Source: Micromonospora vinacea (GTDB lineage Bacteria > Actinomycetota > Actinomycetes > Mycobacteriales > Micromonosporaceae). From it: a stretch of DNA of 64,000 bases. Made by a program: the position numbers and the translations under genes. Position 1 is the first letter of the stretch. The number at the start of each line of letters is the position of its first letter. This document shows, in pieces, positions 23,973-33,155 of the stretch. Location: the NCBI RefSeq assembly GCF_015751785.1, contig NZ_JADOTY010000001.1, positions 5,146,001-5,210,000 on the forward strand. The letters are read 5' to 3'. The notes beneath the pieces are model-generated. The model did not search any database. It was not told the DNA's origin and worked only from the letters and a program-made list of their open reading frames with translations.

Positions 23973-24305
23973 ATGCCACCGGATATCGATGTCGACGTGC
24001 AGGCGGTCCGTCGACTGGAGACAGCCGCCAAGCAGGTCGCCAGCTCGCTCGCCGCGTTGGAACGGCAGATCGTCTCGGCCGGCGACGTGCCGTCGGACGC
24101 CTTCGGTCATCTGCCGTTCGCCAGCGACATGCTTCGCGACAAGTACGCCGAGCAGGTCACCGGCGGCAAGGAGCTGTTCGCCGCCGCGAACGCCGCGTTC
24201 GGGCGGGTCGCCACGGCGCTGGCCGACACCGTCGAGGCGTACGAGCACAACGAGCGGGACCTCGACGCCGGGTTCAAGGCCATCCAGGCGGGGCTGCCCG
24301 GATGA
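23973..24305 (+). CDS. EspC/WXG100-like ESX substrate
   Basis: A 110-residue helical hairpin (VQAVRRLETAAKQVASSLAAL then ELFAAANAAFGRVATALADTVEAYEHNE) resembling DUF2580/EspC-type ESX substrates. The end of the second helix has YxxxE-like spacing (YEHNERD), the general ESX export signal. GGGAGGA precedes the ATG. Divergent from the YbaB/SseB pair and overlapping the next gene as ATGA. Confidence 0.78.
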   Translation: MPPDIDVDVQAVRRLETAAKQVASSLAALERQIVSAGDVPSDAFGHLPFASDMLRDKYAEQVTGGKELFAAANAAFGRVATALADTVEAYEHNERDLDAGFKAIQAGLPG

Positions 24306-25363
24306 GCGGCCCGGCCGGCAGTGCCGTCCAGCTGTGGAACGGCCTGGACAGCGCGCTTTCCGGCGTGCAGGACGCCGTCGACAGTGTCTGCCGGACCCTG
24401 GCGTGGCCACTGATCCAGCTCGTCGACCTGGTCGACGGCGAGCCCGCCGTGCTGCGCGCGAAGGCCGCCGAGTGGGACGCGCTGGCCGCGCAGGTGCGCG
24501 ACCTGGCCCAGGGGCACCGCGGGGCCCGGGAGTCCGCGCAGGCAGGCTGGCGCTCACCGTCCGGTGTGGCGTACGGCCAGCGGTTGGCCGAGGTGGAGCA
24601 GCAGCTCCTCGACGTCGCCGAGCAGTTCGCCGCGACCGCGGAGTACCTGCGCGGTGTCGCCGACGGTCTGCAGACAGTGCACGACGTGCTCGTGGACATC
24701 TGCGTGGAGTTCGTGAACTTCCTCCTGGTGACGCTGGTGACGGCGTTGCTGATGGCCCCGGTGACCATGGGCGCGTCCTGGGCTGCCGGTGTGGGCGTGG
24801 CCGTCACCAGGGGCCTGATCGTCGTCACCCGGATGTTGAAGGTCATCCGGCCGCTCGCGGTGCACCTGCAGAAGGTCATCCGCCTGCTCCAGCGGGTTCT
24901 GCTGTATCTGCGCAAGCTGCGGACGCACCTGGACAAGCTGGTCGACATGCAGAAGGCGCTGCGCGCCGGCAAGAAGTACGCCGACAAGCGCCGCGCCGCC
25001 GGCAAGCTCGACAAGTGGCACCACAAGGTCCTCGACCCGACCAAGGGCACCTACAAGTTGGGCAAGTCCGGTTCCCCGTTCGACATGGGCGCCCTCGACC
25101 GGGCCGCCGCGCTGCGGGCGCACGGTGTCGCCGACGGGGCCCGGGTGATCGCCCGGGACTGGGCGACCCACCTGCCGTGGAACGTGCCGAACTCGGTGGT
25201 CCACGGTGTCACCTGGGGGAGTGTCGCGTTGACCAGCGGGCTCTCCGTTCCCGGCAGCGAACAGGTCGGCGACCAGATCGACCAGGCGGTGCAGGGCGGC
25301 GCGGACTGGATCGACCAGAATGTCTTCGGGCAGCCGCCGGCAGGTCAGCCGGCGGGCCGCTAG
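24302..25363 (+). CDS. Large WXG100-superfamily effector-like protein
   Basis: A 353-residue protein. Residues about 50-130 form a WXG100-type hairpin (AKAAEWDALAAQVRDL, turn WRSPSG, then QQLLDVAEQFAATAEYLRG); residues 138-165 are a hydrophobic segment (LVTLVTALLMAPVTMGASW). The C-terminal half is basic and helical, ending QPPAGQPAGR, with no toxin motif I recognise. Such architecture suggests an ESX-exported or membrane-inserted protein paired with the EspC-like partner upstream. Confidence 0.72.
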   Translation: MSGPAGSAVQLWNGLDSALSGVQDAVDSVCRTLAWPLIQLVDLVDGEPAVLRAKAAEWDALAAQVRDLAQGHRGARESAQAGWRSPSGVAYGQRLAEVEQQLLDVAEQFAATAEYLRGVADGLQTVHDVLVDICVEFVNFLLVTLVTALLMAPVTMGASWAAGVGVAVTRGLIVVTRMLKVIRPLAVHLQKVIRLLQRVLLYLRKLRTHLDKLVDMQKALRAGKKYADKRRAAGKLDKWHHKVLDPTKGTYKLGKSGSPFDMGALDRAAALRAHGVADGARVIARDWATHLPWNVPNSVVHGVTWGSVALTSGLSVPGSEQVGDQIDQAVQGGADWIDQNVFGQPPAGQPAGR

Positions 25364-25377
25364 GGGGGCGACGGGTG

Positions 25378-26283
25378 ATGTCAGGGGAGCGGGGTCGGCT
25401 CGGTCGGTTCACCGACGCGGTGCTCGGCGGCGCGCGGGCCGCCCGGGACAAGGCCCGTGAACTGCGCGACGAGTTCCGCACCAGCGACGAACCCGAACGT
25501 GCTCTCGTCGGGCCACTGCTGCCCGGGCAGGAGCTGCGCTATGTGGGGCTCGGCCCGGTCCGCGTCCCGGCGACCCACAAGGCCGGTCGGCAGCTCGCCA
25601 CCGTGATGGCCGACGAGCTTGTCGACTCGCTCGACCCGAAGGTGCTGTTCGGGCTGCTCAACATCGTCAACCCGGTGGTCTGGGTCGACGCCGTGCTGAC
25701 GCCGGTGCGGCTGGCCGCGGGTGTGCTGCTGCTGCCGGGCAAGGCCGGTGCCATCGCCGCCGGTGTGCCGGAAGTGGCCGCGCCGGAGCCGGGCCTGCCC
25801 CAGCAACCCGCCCAGCGGGAGCCGATCCCGCTCACCGAGGAGCAGGAGGCGTTCCGCGCCCTGTTTCGGCTCAGCCTGTACCGTCCGCTGGCCGACCAGC
25901 TCGCCGAGATCGCCTACCGTCGCCGGTACGTCTTCAGCGGCGACCTCGCCACCCTCGCCGGTAGCCTGCTGCTCTTCCTGGAGCGTTACAACGGCACCCC
26001 GCTGGCGGTGACCGACACCCACCTGCACCTGCTGCGGATGGGCCCCCGCCCGGACGCCGACCGGCCGGACCGCCGTCAACCGCGGGTGCTGTGGAGTGTG
26101 CGCCGCGACCGGGTGGCCCGGGTCGACTCCGAGCGTGGCGCGAGCGGGCTGGTGCAGCTCGCCTCCACCATCGTCTTCGACGACGGCTCGTGGATCCGGC
26201 TCACTCAGCCCGCGCTCCGCGACGACCAGTCGCGCTTCCTGACCGCGATCCAGGACCTCCCCGGCCAGCGCCCGACGCCGTGA
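25378..26283 (+). CDS. Hypothetical protein ending the ESX-associated operon
   Basis: A 301-residue protein. It starts with a basic helix (AARDKARELRDEFRTSDEP), has a hydrophobic middle (LAAGVLLLPGKAGAIAAGV) and a C-terminal beta-rich part that looks PH-like (WSVRRDRVARVDSERGASG). An in-frame GTG precedes the ATG directly. It follows the WXG-type gene by 14 bases and is probably its immunity or accessory partner (inference). Confidence 0.6.
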   Translation: MSGERGRLGRFTDAVLGGARAARDKARELRDEFRTSDEPERALVGPLLPGQELRYVGLGPVRVPATHKAGRQLATVMADELVDSLDPKVLFGLLNIVNPVVWVDAVLTPVRLAAGVLLLPGKAGAIAAGVPEVAAPEPGLPQQPAQREPIPLTEEQEAFRALFRLSLYRPLADQLAEIAYRRRYVFSGDLATLAGSLLLFLERYNGTPLAVTDTHLHLLRMGPRPDADRPDRRQPRVLWSVRRDRVARVDSERGASGLVQLASTIVFDDGSWIRLTQPALRDDQSRFLTAIQDLPGQRPTP

Positions 26284-26338
26284 CCCGGCCGGTCAGCCTT
26301 GGCCCGGCCGGCTGCTCAACGGTGACCCGGCGCGTGGG

Positions 26339-27310
26339 TCAGCCGTCGCGTTCGGGGTAGCCGACCGGCACCGCGGAGACGTCGTCCAGCGCGGTGGTGA
26401 TCTCCTCGGGAAGGGTGATCCGTTCCACCTGGAGCGCACCGAGCAGCTGCCCCACAGTCCGCGCGCCGAGGATCGGCGCGGTCACGCCGGGCCGGTCCCG
26501 GATCCACGCCAACGCCACCTCCAGCGGCGACACCCCCAGCCCACCGGCCGCTGTCGCCACCGCCTCCACGATGCTGGAGCAGCGTGGCTCCAGGTACGTG
26601 GCGACGAACCGTTCGAAGTGCGGCGACGCGGCCCGGGAGTCGGCCGGACGGCCGTGCCGGTACTTGCCGGTGAGCACGCCCCGGCCCAGCGGCGACCAGG
26701 GCAGCACGCCCAGGCCGAGCGCGTCGCACGCGGGCAGCACCTCCCGCTCCACGCCCCGCTCCAGCAGCGAATACTCCACCTGGGACGCGACCACCGGCGC
26801 CCGCCCCGGCCAGGCGGTCTGCCAGGCGGCGGCCCGCGCGGTCTGCCAGCCGGAGAAGTTCGACACCCCGACGTAGCGGACCTTGCCGCTGGCCACCGCG
26901 TGGTCCAGGGCGGCCAGGGTCTCCTCCAGAGGGGTGTCCGGGTCGTACCCGTGCACCTGGAACAGGTCGACGTGGTCGGTGCCGAGCCGGCGCAGCGACG
27001 CGTCCAACGTGCGCAGCAGGTGCCCCCGGGAGCCGTCCCGACGTCGCCCACTGCCGGGGCGCAACCCGGCCTTGGTGGCGATCAGCAGCTCCTCGCGGGG
27101 GACGAGGGAGCCCAGCAGTGAGCCGATCACCGACTCGGCGTCGCCGTCGCCGTACACGTCGGCGGTGTCGATCAGGTTGCCGCCCGCGTCGAGGTAACTC
27201 TTCAGCTGAGCGGCCGCATCGTCGGCGTCGGTGTCCCGGCCCCAGGTCATGGTGCCGAGCGCGAGCCGGGAAACCGCCAGCCCGCTTCGGCCGAGCGGTC
27301 GCTGTTGCAT
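26339..27310 (-). CDS. Aldo/keto reductase
   Basis: A 323-residue NADPH-dependent reductase. The catalytic tetrad is visible: D and Y in LIDTADVYGDG, K in LLIATKAG and H in LFQVHGYDP. The C-terminal EERITLPEEIT-like region is typical of actinobacterial family members. It is divergent from the F420-type oxidoreductase. Confidence 0.92.
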   Translation of the reverse strand: MQQRPLGRSGLAVSRLALGTMTWGRDTDADDAAAQLKSYLDAGGNLIDTADVYGDGDAESVIGSLLGSLVPREELLIATKAGLRPGSGRRRDGSRGHLLRTLDASLRRLGTDHVDLFQVHGYDPDTPLEETLAALDHAVASGKVRYVGVSNFSGWQTARAAAWQTAWPGRAPVVASQVEYSLLERGVEREVLPACDALGLGVLPWSPLGRGVLTGKYRHGRPADSRAASPHFERFVATYLEPRCSSIVEAVATAAGGLGVSPLEVALAWIRDRPGVTAPILGARTVGQLLGALQVERITLPEEITTALDDVSAVPVGYPERDG

Positions 27311-27496
27311 GGGTGAACCTTATTTCGAACCTGCCGCCACCGATATCCTCGCTCCCGTATCTCTGCCGGTTCTGCCGGTTCCGCCGCCCCGGGCTGCCCC
27401 GATGGAGGGGGGATCAAAGGGGTCGAGCCGGTGATCGAGTCCGTTATCGGCATTGCGTAACCTGGGGCGACCTGTGCCACGGATGGGGGAGGACCA

Positions 27497-28549
27497 GTGC
27501 GACTCGGGCTCAGTCTCGGATACCAGACCGCGTGGAGCACACCGGCCGACCACCTGGCGCTGGCTCAGGAGGCGGACCGGCTGGGCTATTCGGTGGTGTG
27601 GGCGGCGGAGGCCTATGGCTCCGACTCGCCCAGCATGCTCGCCTGGATGGCCGGGCAGACCGAACGGATCGATGTCGGCGCCGCGGTGATGCAGATCCCC
27701 GCCCGTACGCCGGCCGCCACCGCCATGACCGCCGCCACTATCGACGCGCTCTCCGGCGGCCGGTTCCGGCTCGGTCTGGGTGTCTCCGGCCCGCAGGTGT
27801 CCGAGGGCTGGCACGGCGTGCGCTTCGCCAAGCCGCTGGCCCGGACCCGCGAGTTCGTCGACATCGTCAAGCTGGCCATCGCCCGCAAGGAGGTGGCGTA
27901 CGACGGCGAGCACTACACGCTGCCGCTGCCGGACGGCCCGGGCAAGGCCCTGCGACTGGGCTTCCACCCTCCCCGCGAGCACATACCGATCTACCTGGCC
28001 GCGGTCGGCCCGAAGAACCTTGAGCTGGCCGGCGAGATCGCCGACGGCTGGCTGGCAGTGTTCTACGCCCCGGAGTTCGCCGAGGAGCAGCTCGCCTCGG
28101 TGCGCGCCGGGCGGGCCAAGGTCGGCAAGGATCTGGCCGGGTTCGACGTCGTGCCGTCGGTGCCCGTGGTGATCGGTGACGACGTGGCCTCCTGCGCCGA
28201 ACTCGTCCGCTGGTACGCCGCGCTGTACGTGGGCGGCATGGGCAGCCGTCAGCAGAACTTCTACAACCAGCTCGCCACCCGGATGGGCTACGGCGACGCC
28301 GCCCGCGAGGTGCAGGAGCTGTACCTGGCCAAGCGGCAGCGCGACGCCGCCGCTGCCGTACCCATGGAGTTCATCGACCGCACCTCGCTGCTCGGACCGA
28401 AGGAGCGCATCGCCGAGCGGATGCGGGAGTACGCCGCCGCAGGCGTCACCACGCTGTCGGTGACCCTCTTCGTGGCCGACCGGGACAGTGGTGTGCAGAC
28501 CCTGCGTACCGTCGCCGAGGCTCTCGACCTCTCGGGAGTCGGCGAGTGA
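27497..28549 (+). CDS. F420-dependent LLM-class oxidoreductase
   Basis: A 350-residue bacterial-luciferase-like barrel (LSLGYQTAW, GYSVVWAAEAYGSD, IDVGAAVMQIPARTP, RFRLGLGVSGPQV, IPIYLAAVGPKNLELAGEIADGW). Members use F420 or flavin to oxidise or reduce small substrates; the substrate is not known. GGGGGAGGA precedes the GTG. Its stop overlaps the uppP start as GTGA. Confidence 0.9.
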   Translation: MRLGLSLGYQTAWSTPADHLALAQEADRLGYSVVWAAEAYGSDSPSMLAWMAGQTERIDVGAAVMQIPARTPAATAMTAATIDALSGGRFRLGLGVSGPQVSEGWHGVRFAKPLARTREFVDIVKLAIARKEVAYDGEHYTLPLPDGPGKALRLGFHPPREHIPIYLAAVGPKNLELAGEIADGWLAVFYAPEFAEEQLASVRAGRAKVGKDLAGFDVVPSVPVVIGDDVASCAELVRWYAALYVGGMGSRQQNFYNQLATRMGYGDAAREVQELYLAKRQRDAAAAVPMEFIDRTSLLGPKERIAERMREYAAAGVTTLSVTLFVADRDSGVQTLRTVAEALDLSGVGE

Positions 28550-29382
28550 CCTGGGTCGAGGCCATCGTCCTGGGCATCGTCCAGGGACTGACCGAGTTCC
28601 TTCCGGTCAGCTCGTCGGGGCATCTGCGGATCACCTCGGCGATCTTCTTCGACCGGGACGCCGGCGCGTCGTTCACAGCGGTCACCCAGCTCGGCACCGA
28701 AGCGGCCGTGTTGATCTACTTCGCCAAGGACATCTGGCGGATCACCCGGACCTGGCTGGTGGGCATCCGGGACAAGTCGGTCCGCTCCAGCCTCGACTAC
28801 CGGATGGGCTGGTACGTGATCGTCGGCTCGATCCCGATCGGGCTGTTCGGTTTCGTGTTCAAGGACCAGATCAAGACCGCAGGGCGCAACCTGTGGGTGG
28901 TGGCGACCACGCTCATCGTGTTCGCGTTCGTGCTGGCCTTCGCCGAGTACTGGGGGCGGCAGACCCGCACCCTGGAGAACTTCCGGATGAAGGACGGCAT
29001 CGTGATGGGCTTCGCCCAGGCCATGGCGCTGGTCCCCGGGGTGTCCCGCTCCGGCGGCACGCTCACCGCCGGCCTGCTGCTCAACCTGACCCGGGAGGCG
29101 GCGGCACGGTACTCGTTCCTGCTGGCCATCCCGGCGGTGGTGATGTCCGGCGTGTTCAGCCTCGGGGACGTCTTCGAACCGTCCGCTCCGGGCACGTCAG
29201 TGCCCACGGTGGCCCAGACGATCGTGGCCACCCTCATCGCGTTCGGCATCGGCTACGCGGCCATCGCCTGGCTGCTGCGTTACGTCGCCCACCACACCCT
29301 GTACGTCTTCGTGCTGTACCGGGTCGCGCTGGGCACCCTGGTCCTGGCCCTGCTGCTGACCGGAACGATCGACGCCACCTGA
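28546..29382 (+). CDS. uppP: Undecaprenyl-diphosphatase UppP (BacA type)
   Basis: A 278-residue membrane protein with the UppP motifs: GIVQGLTEFLPVSSSGHL at the start and ALVPGVSRSGGTL near residue 165, plus about eight hydrophobic segments. It removes phosphate from undecaprenyl diphosphate so the carrier can be reused in wall synthesis; in some bacteria overexpression gives bacitracin resistance. It is translated from GTG overlapping the upstream stop. Confidence 0.95.
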   Translation: MTWVEAIVLGIVQGLTEFLPVSSSGHLRITSAIFFDRDAGASFTAVTQLGTEAAVLIYFAKDIWRITRTWLVGIRDKSVRSSLDYRMGWYVIVGSIPIGLFGFVFKDQIKTAGRNLWVVATTLIVFAFVLAFAEYWGRQTRTLENFRMKDGIVMGFAQAMALVPGVSRSGGTLTAGLLLNLTREAAARYSFLLAIPAVVMSGVFSLGDVFEPSAPGTSVPTVAQTIVATLIAFGIGYAAIAWLLRYVAHHTLYVFVLYRVALGTLVLALLLTGTIDAT

Positions 29383-29395
29383 CCGATCTGTCGAC

Positions 29396-29431
29396 GGCCC
29401 CCGGCTCCGCCCGCAGGCGGAGGCGGGGGCC
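29396..29431 (+). terminator. Hairpin after uppP
   Basis: Arms GGCCCCCGGCTCCGCC (29396-29411) and 29416-29431 pair with one mismatch around a CGCA loop, directly after the uppP stop. Confidence 0.8.
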
Positions 29432-29483
29432 GCAGTCGTGATCCCTCCGGAGCCCACGACGGCCCGGCGCGGGGCGCAGGTCA

Positions 29484-29489
29484 TAGGGT
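29484..29489 (+). promoter_or_regulatory. Leaderless -10 box of the histidine-phosphatase gene
   Basis: TAGGGT, seven bases before the GTG at 29497; this favours 29497 over the GTG at 29488, which would lie inside the promoter. Confidence 0.55.
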
Positions 29490-29496
29490 GGTCTCC

Positions 29497-30201
29497 GTGG
29501 CGACCCTTCTGCTTCTGCGACACGGCCGAACCACGGCGAACGCCGATGGCGGCCTGGCCGGCCGGCAACCGGTCGAGTTGGACGACACCGGGCGCGCCCA
29601 GGCCACCGCGGTCGGCGAGCGGCTGCGGCCGGTGCCGCTGGCCGCCGTGGTGACCAGCCCGCTCATCCGATGCCGGCAGACGCTGGAGTTGGCGCTTCCG
29701 CAGGCCGCCCCGGTCGTCGAGGACGGGCTGATCGAGTGCGACTACGGCAGCTGGGAGGGGCAGCCGCTGAAGAAGCTCGCCAAGGAGCCGCTCTGGCCGG
29801 TCGTCCAGCAGCACCCCAGCGCGGCGGTCTTCCCGGGCGGGGAGGCGATGGCGGCGATGGCGGCGCGGGCCGTGGCGGCCGTGCGCTCCTGGGACGCCCG
29901 GGTGAGCGCGGAACACGGGCCCGAGGCGGTCTGGCTGGCCTGTAGCCACGGCGACGTGATCAAGGCCATCGTGGCGGACGCGCTCGGCGTACACCTGGAC
30001 GCCTTTCAGCGGATCGTGGCCGACCCGGCGTCGGTGACGGCGATCCGGTTCACGCCGCTGCGTCCGTTTGTGGTGCGACTCAACGACACCGGTGGCGATT
30101 TGGCGGCGCTGGTGCCGCCGCCGCCCAAGCGGCGTCGCCGCGCGAGCCGGGTGGCCGACTCGGACGCGGCCGTCGGCGGTGGGGCGGGTGCGGCGCGGTG
30201 A
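29497..30201 (+). CDS. Histidine-phosphatase (phosphomutase-like, MSMEG_4193 family)
   Basis: A 234-residue branch-1 histidine phosphatase: catalytic LLLLRHGRTTANA at the N-terminus, VVTSPLIRCRQTLE, IECDYGSWEG and a second histidine in VWLACSHGDVIKAI. The C-terminal tail is Pro/Arg-rich. The start at 29497 is set by a leaderless box. It sits in the conserved actinobacterial order uppP, phosphatase, DUF3090, SCO1664-like, mshC. Confidence 0.9.
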   Translation: MATLLLLRHGRTTANADGGLAGRQPVELDDTGRAQATAVGERLRPVPLAAVVTSPLIRCRQTLELALPQAAPVVEDGLIECDYGSWEGQPLKKLAKEPLWPVVQQHPSAAVFPGGEAMAAMAARAVAAVRSWDARVSAEHGPEAVWLACSHGDVIKAIVADALGVHLDAFQRIVADPASVTAIRFTPLRPFVVRLNDTGGDLAALVPPPPKRRRRASRVADSDAAVGGGAGAAR

Positions 30202-30345
30202 GGCACGTCACGACAGCGCCCGCGACCGGGGCGTCGGCGCACGCCGGAAACGCCGCCACGCCCGGGTTTAGCCCCTCGTGCACCGGGCGCGCCGCCGCTG
30301 CGGCGATTCGCGTCGGTGGGGTGCGCGGTGCCAAGGCGGGCCGGA

Positions 30346-30351
30346 TAGGGT
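30346..30351 (+). promoter_or_regulatory. Leaderless -10 box of the DUF3090 gene
   Basis: TAGGGT, seven bases before the ATG at 30359. Confidence 0.5.
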
Positions 30352-30358
30352 CGTGGGT

Positions 30359-30943
30359 ATGACCCACCAGGTGCACGCCTTCGAACCGCCGGAGCGGTTC
30401 GTCGCCGGGACTGTCGGGCCGCCGGGGGAGCGCACGTTCTTCCTGCAGGCCCGCGGCGGCGGCAGGCTGGTCAGCGTCGCGCTGGAGAAGGTCCAGGTGT
30501 CCCTGCTCGCCGAGAAGCTGGAGGAGCTGCTCACCGAGGCGCAGCGCCGCTTCGGGGTGGACCTGCCCGAGCTGGCGCCGGTGATCGGCGACAACGAGCC
30601 GCTGGACACGCCAGTCGACGAGGAGTTCCGGGTCGGCACGCTCGGGCTGGCCTTCGACGTGGACACCGCGACCGTGGTGATCGAGGCGATCGCGGCGGGC
30701 GAGGTCGAGCCCGAGGTCGAGCTCGGCGACGAGGACGACGAGGACGACGACGAGGACGAGGACGACGAGCCGGACGAGGACCTGGATCGGCTCCGGGTCC
30801 GGCTCACCCCGCAGGCGACCCGCCAGTTCATCGAGCGGGCCCGGCGAGTGGTCAACGCGGGCCGGCCACCGTGCCCGCTCTGCGGCCAACCGTTGGACCC
30901 CGCCGGGCACCTCTGCCCGCGGCACAACGGTTACCACCGGTGA
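30359..30943 (+). CDS. DUF3090 protein
   Basis: A 194-residue protein (TFFLQARGGGRLVSVALEK, then LAFDVDTATVVIEAIA), with an acidic insert of about 18 Asp/Glu residues near 122-140 and a C-terminal zinc-knuckle-like PCPLCGQPLDPAGHLCPR. It is conserved next to mshC in actinomycetes. The acidic insert is encoded by a GACGAG-type microrepeat, so its length may vary between strains. Confidence 0.88.
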   Translation: MTHQVHAFEPPERFVAGTVGPPGERTFFLQARGGGRLVSVALEKVQVSLLAEKLEELLTEAQRRFGVDLPELAPVIGDNEPLDTPVDEEFRVGTLGLAFDVDTATVVIEAIAAGEVEPEVELGDEDDEDDDEDEDDEPDEDLDRLRVRLTPQATRQFIERARRVVNAGRPPCPLCGQPLDPAGHLCPRHNGYHR

Positions 30944-31758
30944 CCTCGTCCGGCCTCCAGCCTCGCCAGGACGGCGACGCCGCGCTGCGGCTGCTGCGTG
31001 ACGGCGCCCTCGACCTGGAGGGTCGGCTTGTCGACGCGTCGAACACGACGCTGCGCGGCATCCTGACCCTGGACGGGGTGACCGCCCGCTGCGTCTACAA
31101 GCCGGTCCGTGGCGAGCGCCCACTCTGGGACTTCCCCGACGGCACCCTCGCCGGTCGGGAGGTCTCGGCGTACCTGGTCTCCCGGGCCACCGGATGGGAC
31201 CTGGTGCCGCCCACAGTGCTGCGCGACGGCCCGTTCGGCCCCGGCTCCTGCCAGCTGTGGATCGACGAGCCGGAGGACGCCGAACCGCTCGTCGGTTTCC
31301 TGCCCGCCGGGGAGTTGCCGCCGCGCTGGATTCCGATCGCCGCGGCCCGCGACGACGACGGCGCCGCGTACGCCCTCGCCCACGCCGACGACCCGCGGCT
31401 GGCCCGGCTCGCGGTGCTCGACGCCGTGCTCAACAACGCCGACCGCAAGGGCGGTCACGTGCTCGTCGGTGCCGACGACCGGATCTACGGCGTGGACCAC
31501 GGGGTGAGCTTCCACGTGGAGGACAAGCTGCGGACGGTGCTCTGGGGTTGGGCCGGCAAGCGCCTGCCCGCGGACGCCGTGGAGATGCTCGACGCGCTGG
31601 CCGGGCAGGCCGCCGGGGCGCTCGGCGCGGAGCTGGCCGACCACCTGACGATCAGCGAGGTGGCCGAGGTGGCTGCCCGGATCGACCGGCTGCGCGACAC
31701 CGGCTGCTTCCCCCAACCTCCGGAGGACTGGCCGGCGATGCCCTGGCCGCCCATGTGA
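30940..31758 (+). CDS. SCO1664-family kinase-like protein
   Basis: A 272-residue protein of the SCO1664 family, distantly related to phosphatidylinositol 3/4-kinase-like folds: TARCVYKPVRGERPLWDF has a lysine in the position of the ATP-binding Lys, LNNADRKGGHV looks like the catalytic HxDxxxxN-type loop (here NNADRKGGH), and YGVDHG the DFG-like Asp. Enzyme activity is not established. GTG overlaps the DUF3090 stop as GTGA. Confidence 0.82.
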   Translation: MTSSGLQPRQDGDAALRLLRDGALDLEGRLVDASNTTLRGILTLDGVTARCVYKPVRGERPLWDFPDGTLAGREVSAYLVSRATGWDLVPPTVLRDGPFGPGSCQLWIDEPEDAEPLVGFLPAGELPPRWIPIAAARDDDGAAYALAHADDPRLARLAVLDAVLNNADRKGGHVLVGADDRIYGVDHGVSFHVEDKLRTVLWGWAGKRLPADAVEMLDALAGQAAGALGAELADHLTISEVAEVAARIDRLRDTGCFPQPPEDWPAMPWPPM

Positions 31759-31812
31759 GCCGCTGTCATCTTGATCACCCGTGGGGTGCTCCGGCGTCGT
31801 CGCCGGGCTGGC

Positions 31813-31818
31813 TAGGCT
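31813..31818 (+). promoter_or_regulatory. Leaderless -10 box of mshC
   Basis: TAGGCT six bases before the ATG at 31825, preceded by TGGC (extended -10). Confidence 0.6.
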
Positions 31819-31824
31819 GATCCC

Positions 31825-33063
31825 ATGGAGTCTTGGGCGGGACACGAGGTGCCACGGCTGCCGGGCAGGGGCGAGCCACTGGCGTTGTACGACTCGGCGC
31901 GGCAGGGTGTCCACCCGAGTGAGCCGGCCGACGCGGGAAGCATGTACGTCTGCGGCATCACCCCGTACGACGCCACCCACCTCGGCCACGCCGCCACCAT
32001 GATCACGTTCGACCTGGTGCAGCGGATGTGGCGTGACGCCGGCCGCCCGGTGCGCTACGTGCAGAACGTCACCGACATCGACGACCCGCTGCTGGAGCGG
32101 GCCGCCCGCGACGGCGAGGACTGGGTGGTCCTGGCGATGCGCGAGACGGCACTGTTCCGGGAGGACATGGAGGCGCTGCGGATCATCCCGCCGGCGCACT
32201 ACGTGGGCGCTGTCGAGTCGATCCCGGACATCGCCGACAAGGTCGAGGTGCTGCTCAAGGACGGCGCCGCGTACCGGCTCGACGACGGCACCGGCGACGT
32301 CTACTTCGACATCTCCGCCACGCCCCGTTTCGGCTACGAGTCGAACCTGACCCGCGAGCAGATGCTGGAGATCTTCCCCGAGCGCGGCGGCGACCCCGAC
32401 CGGGCCGGCAAGCGGGACCCGCTCGACCCGCTGCTGTGGCGCGGCGCCCGCGAGGGCGAGCCGTCCTGGCCGGGCGGCGAGTTGGGCCGGGGCCGCCCCG
32501 GCTGGCACATCGAGTGCGCGGTGATCGCCCTCAACCTGCTCGGCGACCGGGTCGACGTGCAGGGCGGCGGCAACGACCTGCTGTTCCCGCACCACGAGGC
32601 CTCCGCCGCGCACGCCGAGCGGCTCACCGGCCAGGCGCCGTTCGCCGAGCACTACGTGCACGCCGGAATGATCGGCCTGGACGGCGAGAAGATGTCCAAG
32701 TCCCGCGGCAACCTGGTCTTCGTGTCCCGGCTGCGCGCCGACAAGGTCGACCCGATGGCGATCCGGCTGGCGCTGATATCCGGGCACTACCGCAGCGACC
32801 GCACCTGGACCGACGACCTGCTCACCGCCGCGCACGAGCGCCTGGACCGTTGGCGGCGGGCCGCCGCCGCGCCCGCCGGGCCGTCCGGGGCTGAGCTGCT
32901 GGCCGAGGTACGCGCACGCCTGGCCGACGACCTGGACACCCCCGGAGCCCTTGCCGCAGCCGACCGTTGGGCCGAGGCGACCCTCGCCGGCGCCACCGAC
33001 GACCCCGAAGCGCCCGCCCTCTTCGCGAAGACGGTCGACGCCCTCCTGGGCATCCGCCTCTAA
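31825..33063 (+). CDS. mshC: Cysteine:1D-myo-inositol 2-amino-2-deoxy-alpha-D-glucopyranoside ligase MshC
   Basis: A 412-residue class I synthetase-like enzyme that joins cysteine to GlcN-Ins in mycothiol synthesis. C43 in YVCGITPYDATHLGHA is a zinc ligand and THLGH the HIGH-type motif; EKMSKSRGNL near residue 290 is KMSKS; WHIECA carries another zinc ligand. It differs from CysS in its MshC-specific NPYDATHLGHA-like region (GITPYDATHLGHA). The start is supported by the leaderless box. Confidence 0.95.
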   Translation: MESWAGHEVPRLPGRGEPLALYDSARQGVHPSEPADAGSMYVCGITPYDATHLGHAATMITFDLVQRMWRDAGRPVRYVQNVTDIDDPLLERAARDGEDWVVLAMRETALFREDMEALRIIPPAHYVGAVESIPDIADKVEVLLKDGAAYRLDDGTGDVYFDISATPRFGYESNLTREQMLEIFPERGGDPDRAGKRDPLDPLLWRGAREGEPSWPGGELGRGRPGWHIECAVIALNLLGDRVDVQGGGNDLLFPHHEASAAHAERLTGQAPFAEHYVHAGMIGLDGEKMSKSRGNLVFVSRLRADKVDPMAIRLALISGHYRSDRTWTDDLLTAAHERLDRWRRAAAAPAGPSGAELLAEVRARLADDLDTPGALAAADRWAEATLAGATDDPEAPALFAKTVDALLGIRL

Positions 33064-33066
33064 TCC

Positions 33067-33150
33067 CGCGCTGGCTCGCCCCGCGCTGGCTCGCCCCGCG
33101 CTGGCTCGCCCCGCGCTGGCTCGCCCCGCGCTGGCTCGCCCCGCGCTGGC
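33067..33150. repeat. 15-bp minisatellite, about 5.5 copies
   Basis: The unit CTGGCTCGCCCCGCG repeats five times exactly from 33071 to 33145 with partial units at both ends. It begins 4 bases after the mshC stop. Each unit is five codons, but no gene covers it. Confidence 0.93.
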
Positions 33151-33155
33151 TTGGC

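Noticed and set aside
33067..33150. Tandem repeat considered as a CRISPR array
   Set aside because: The period is 15 bases with no spacers, and no cas genes are present; a minisatellite fits better.
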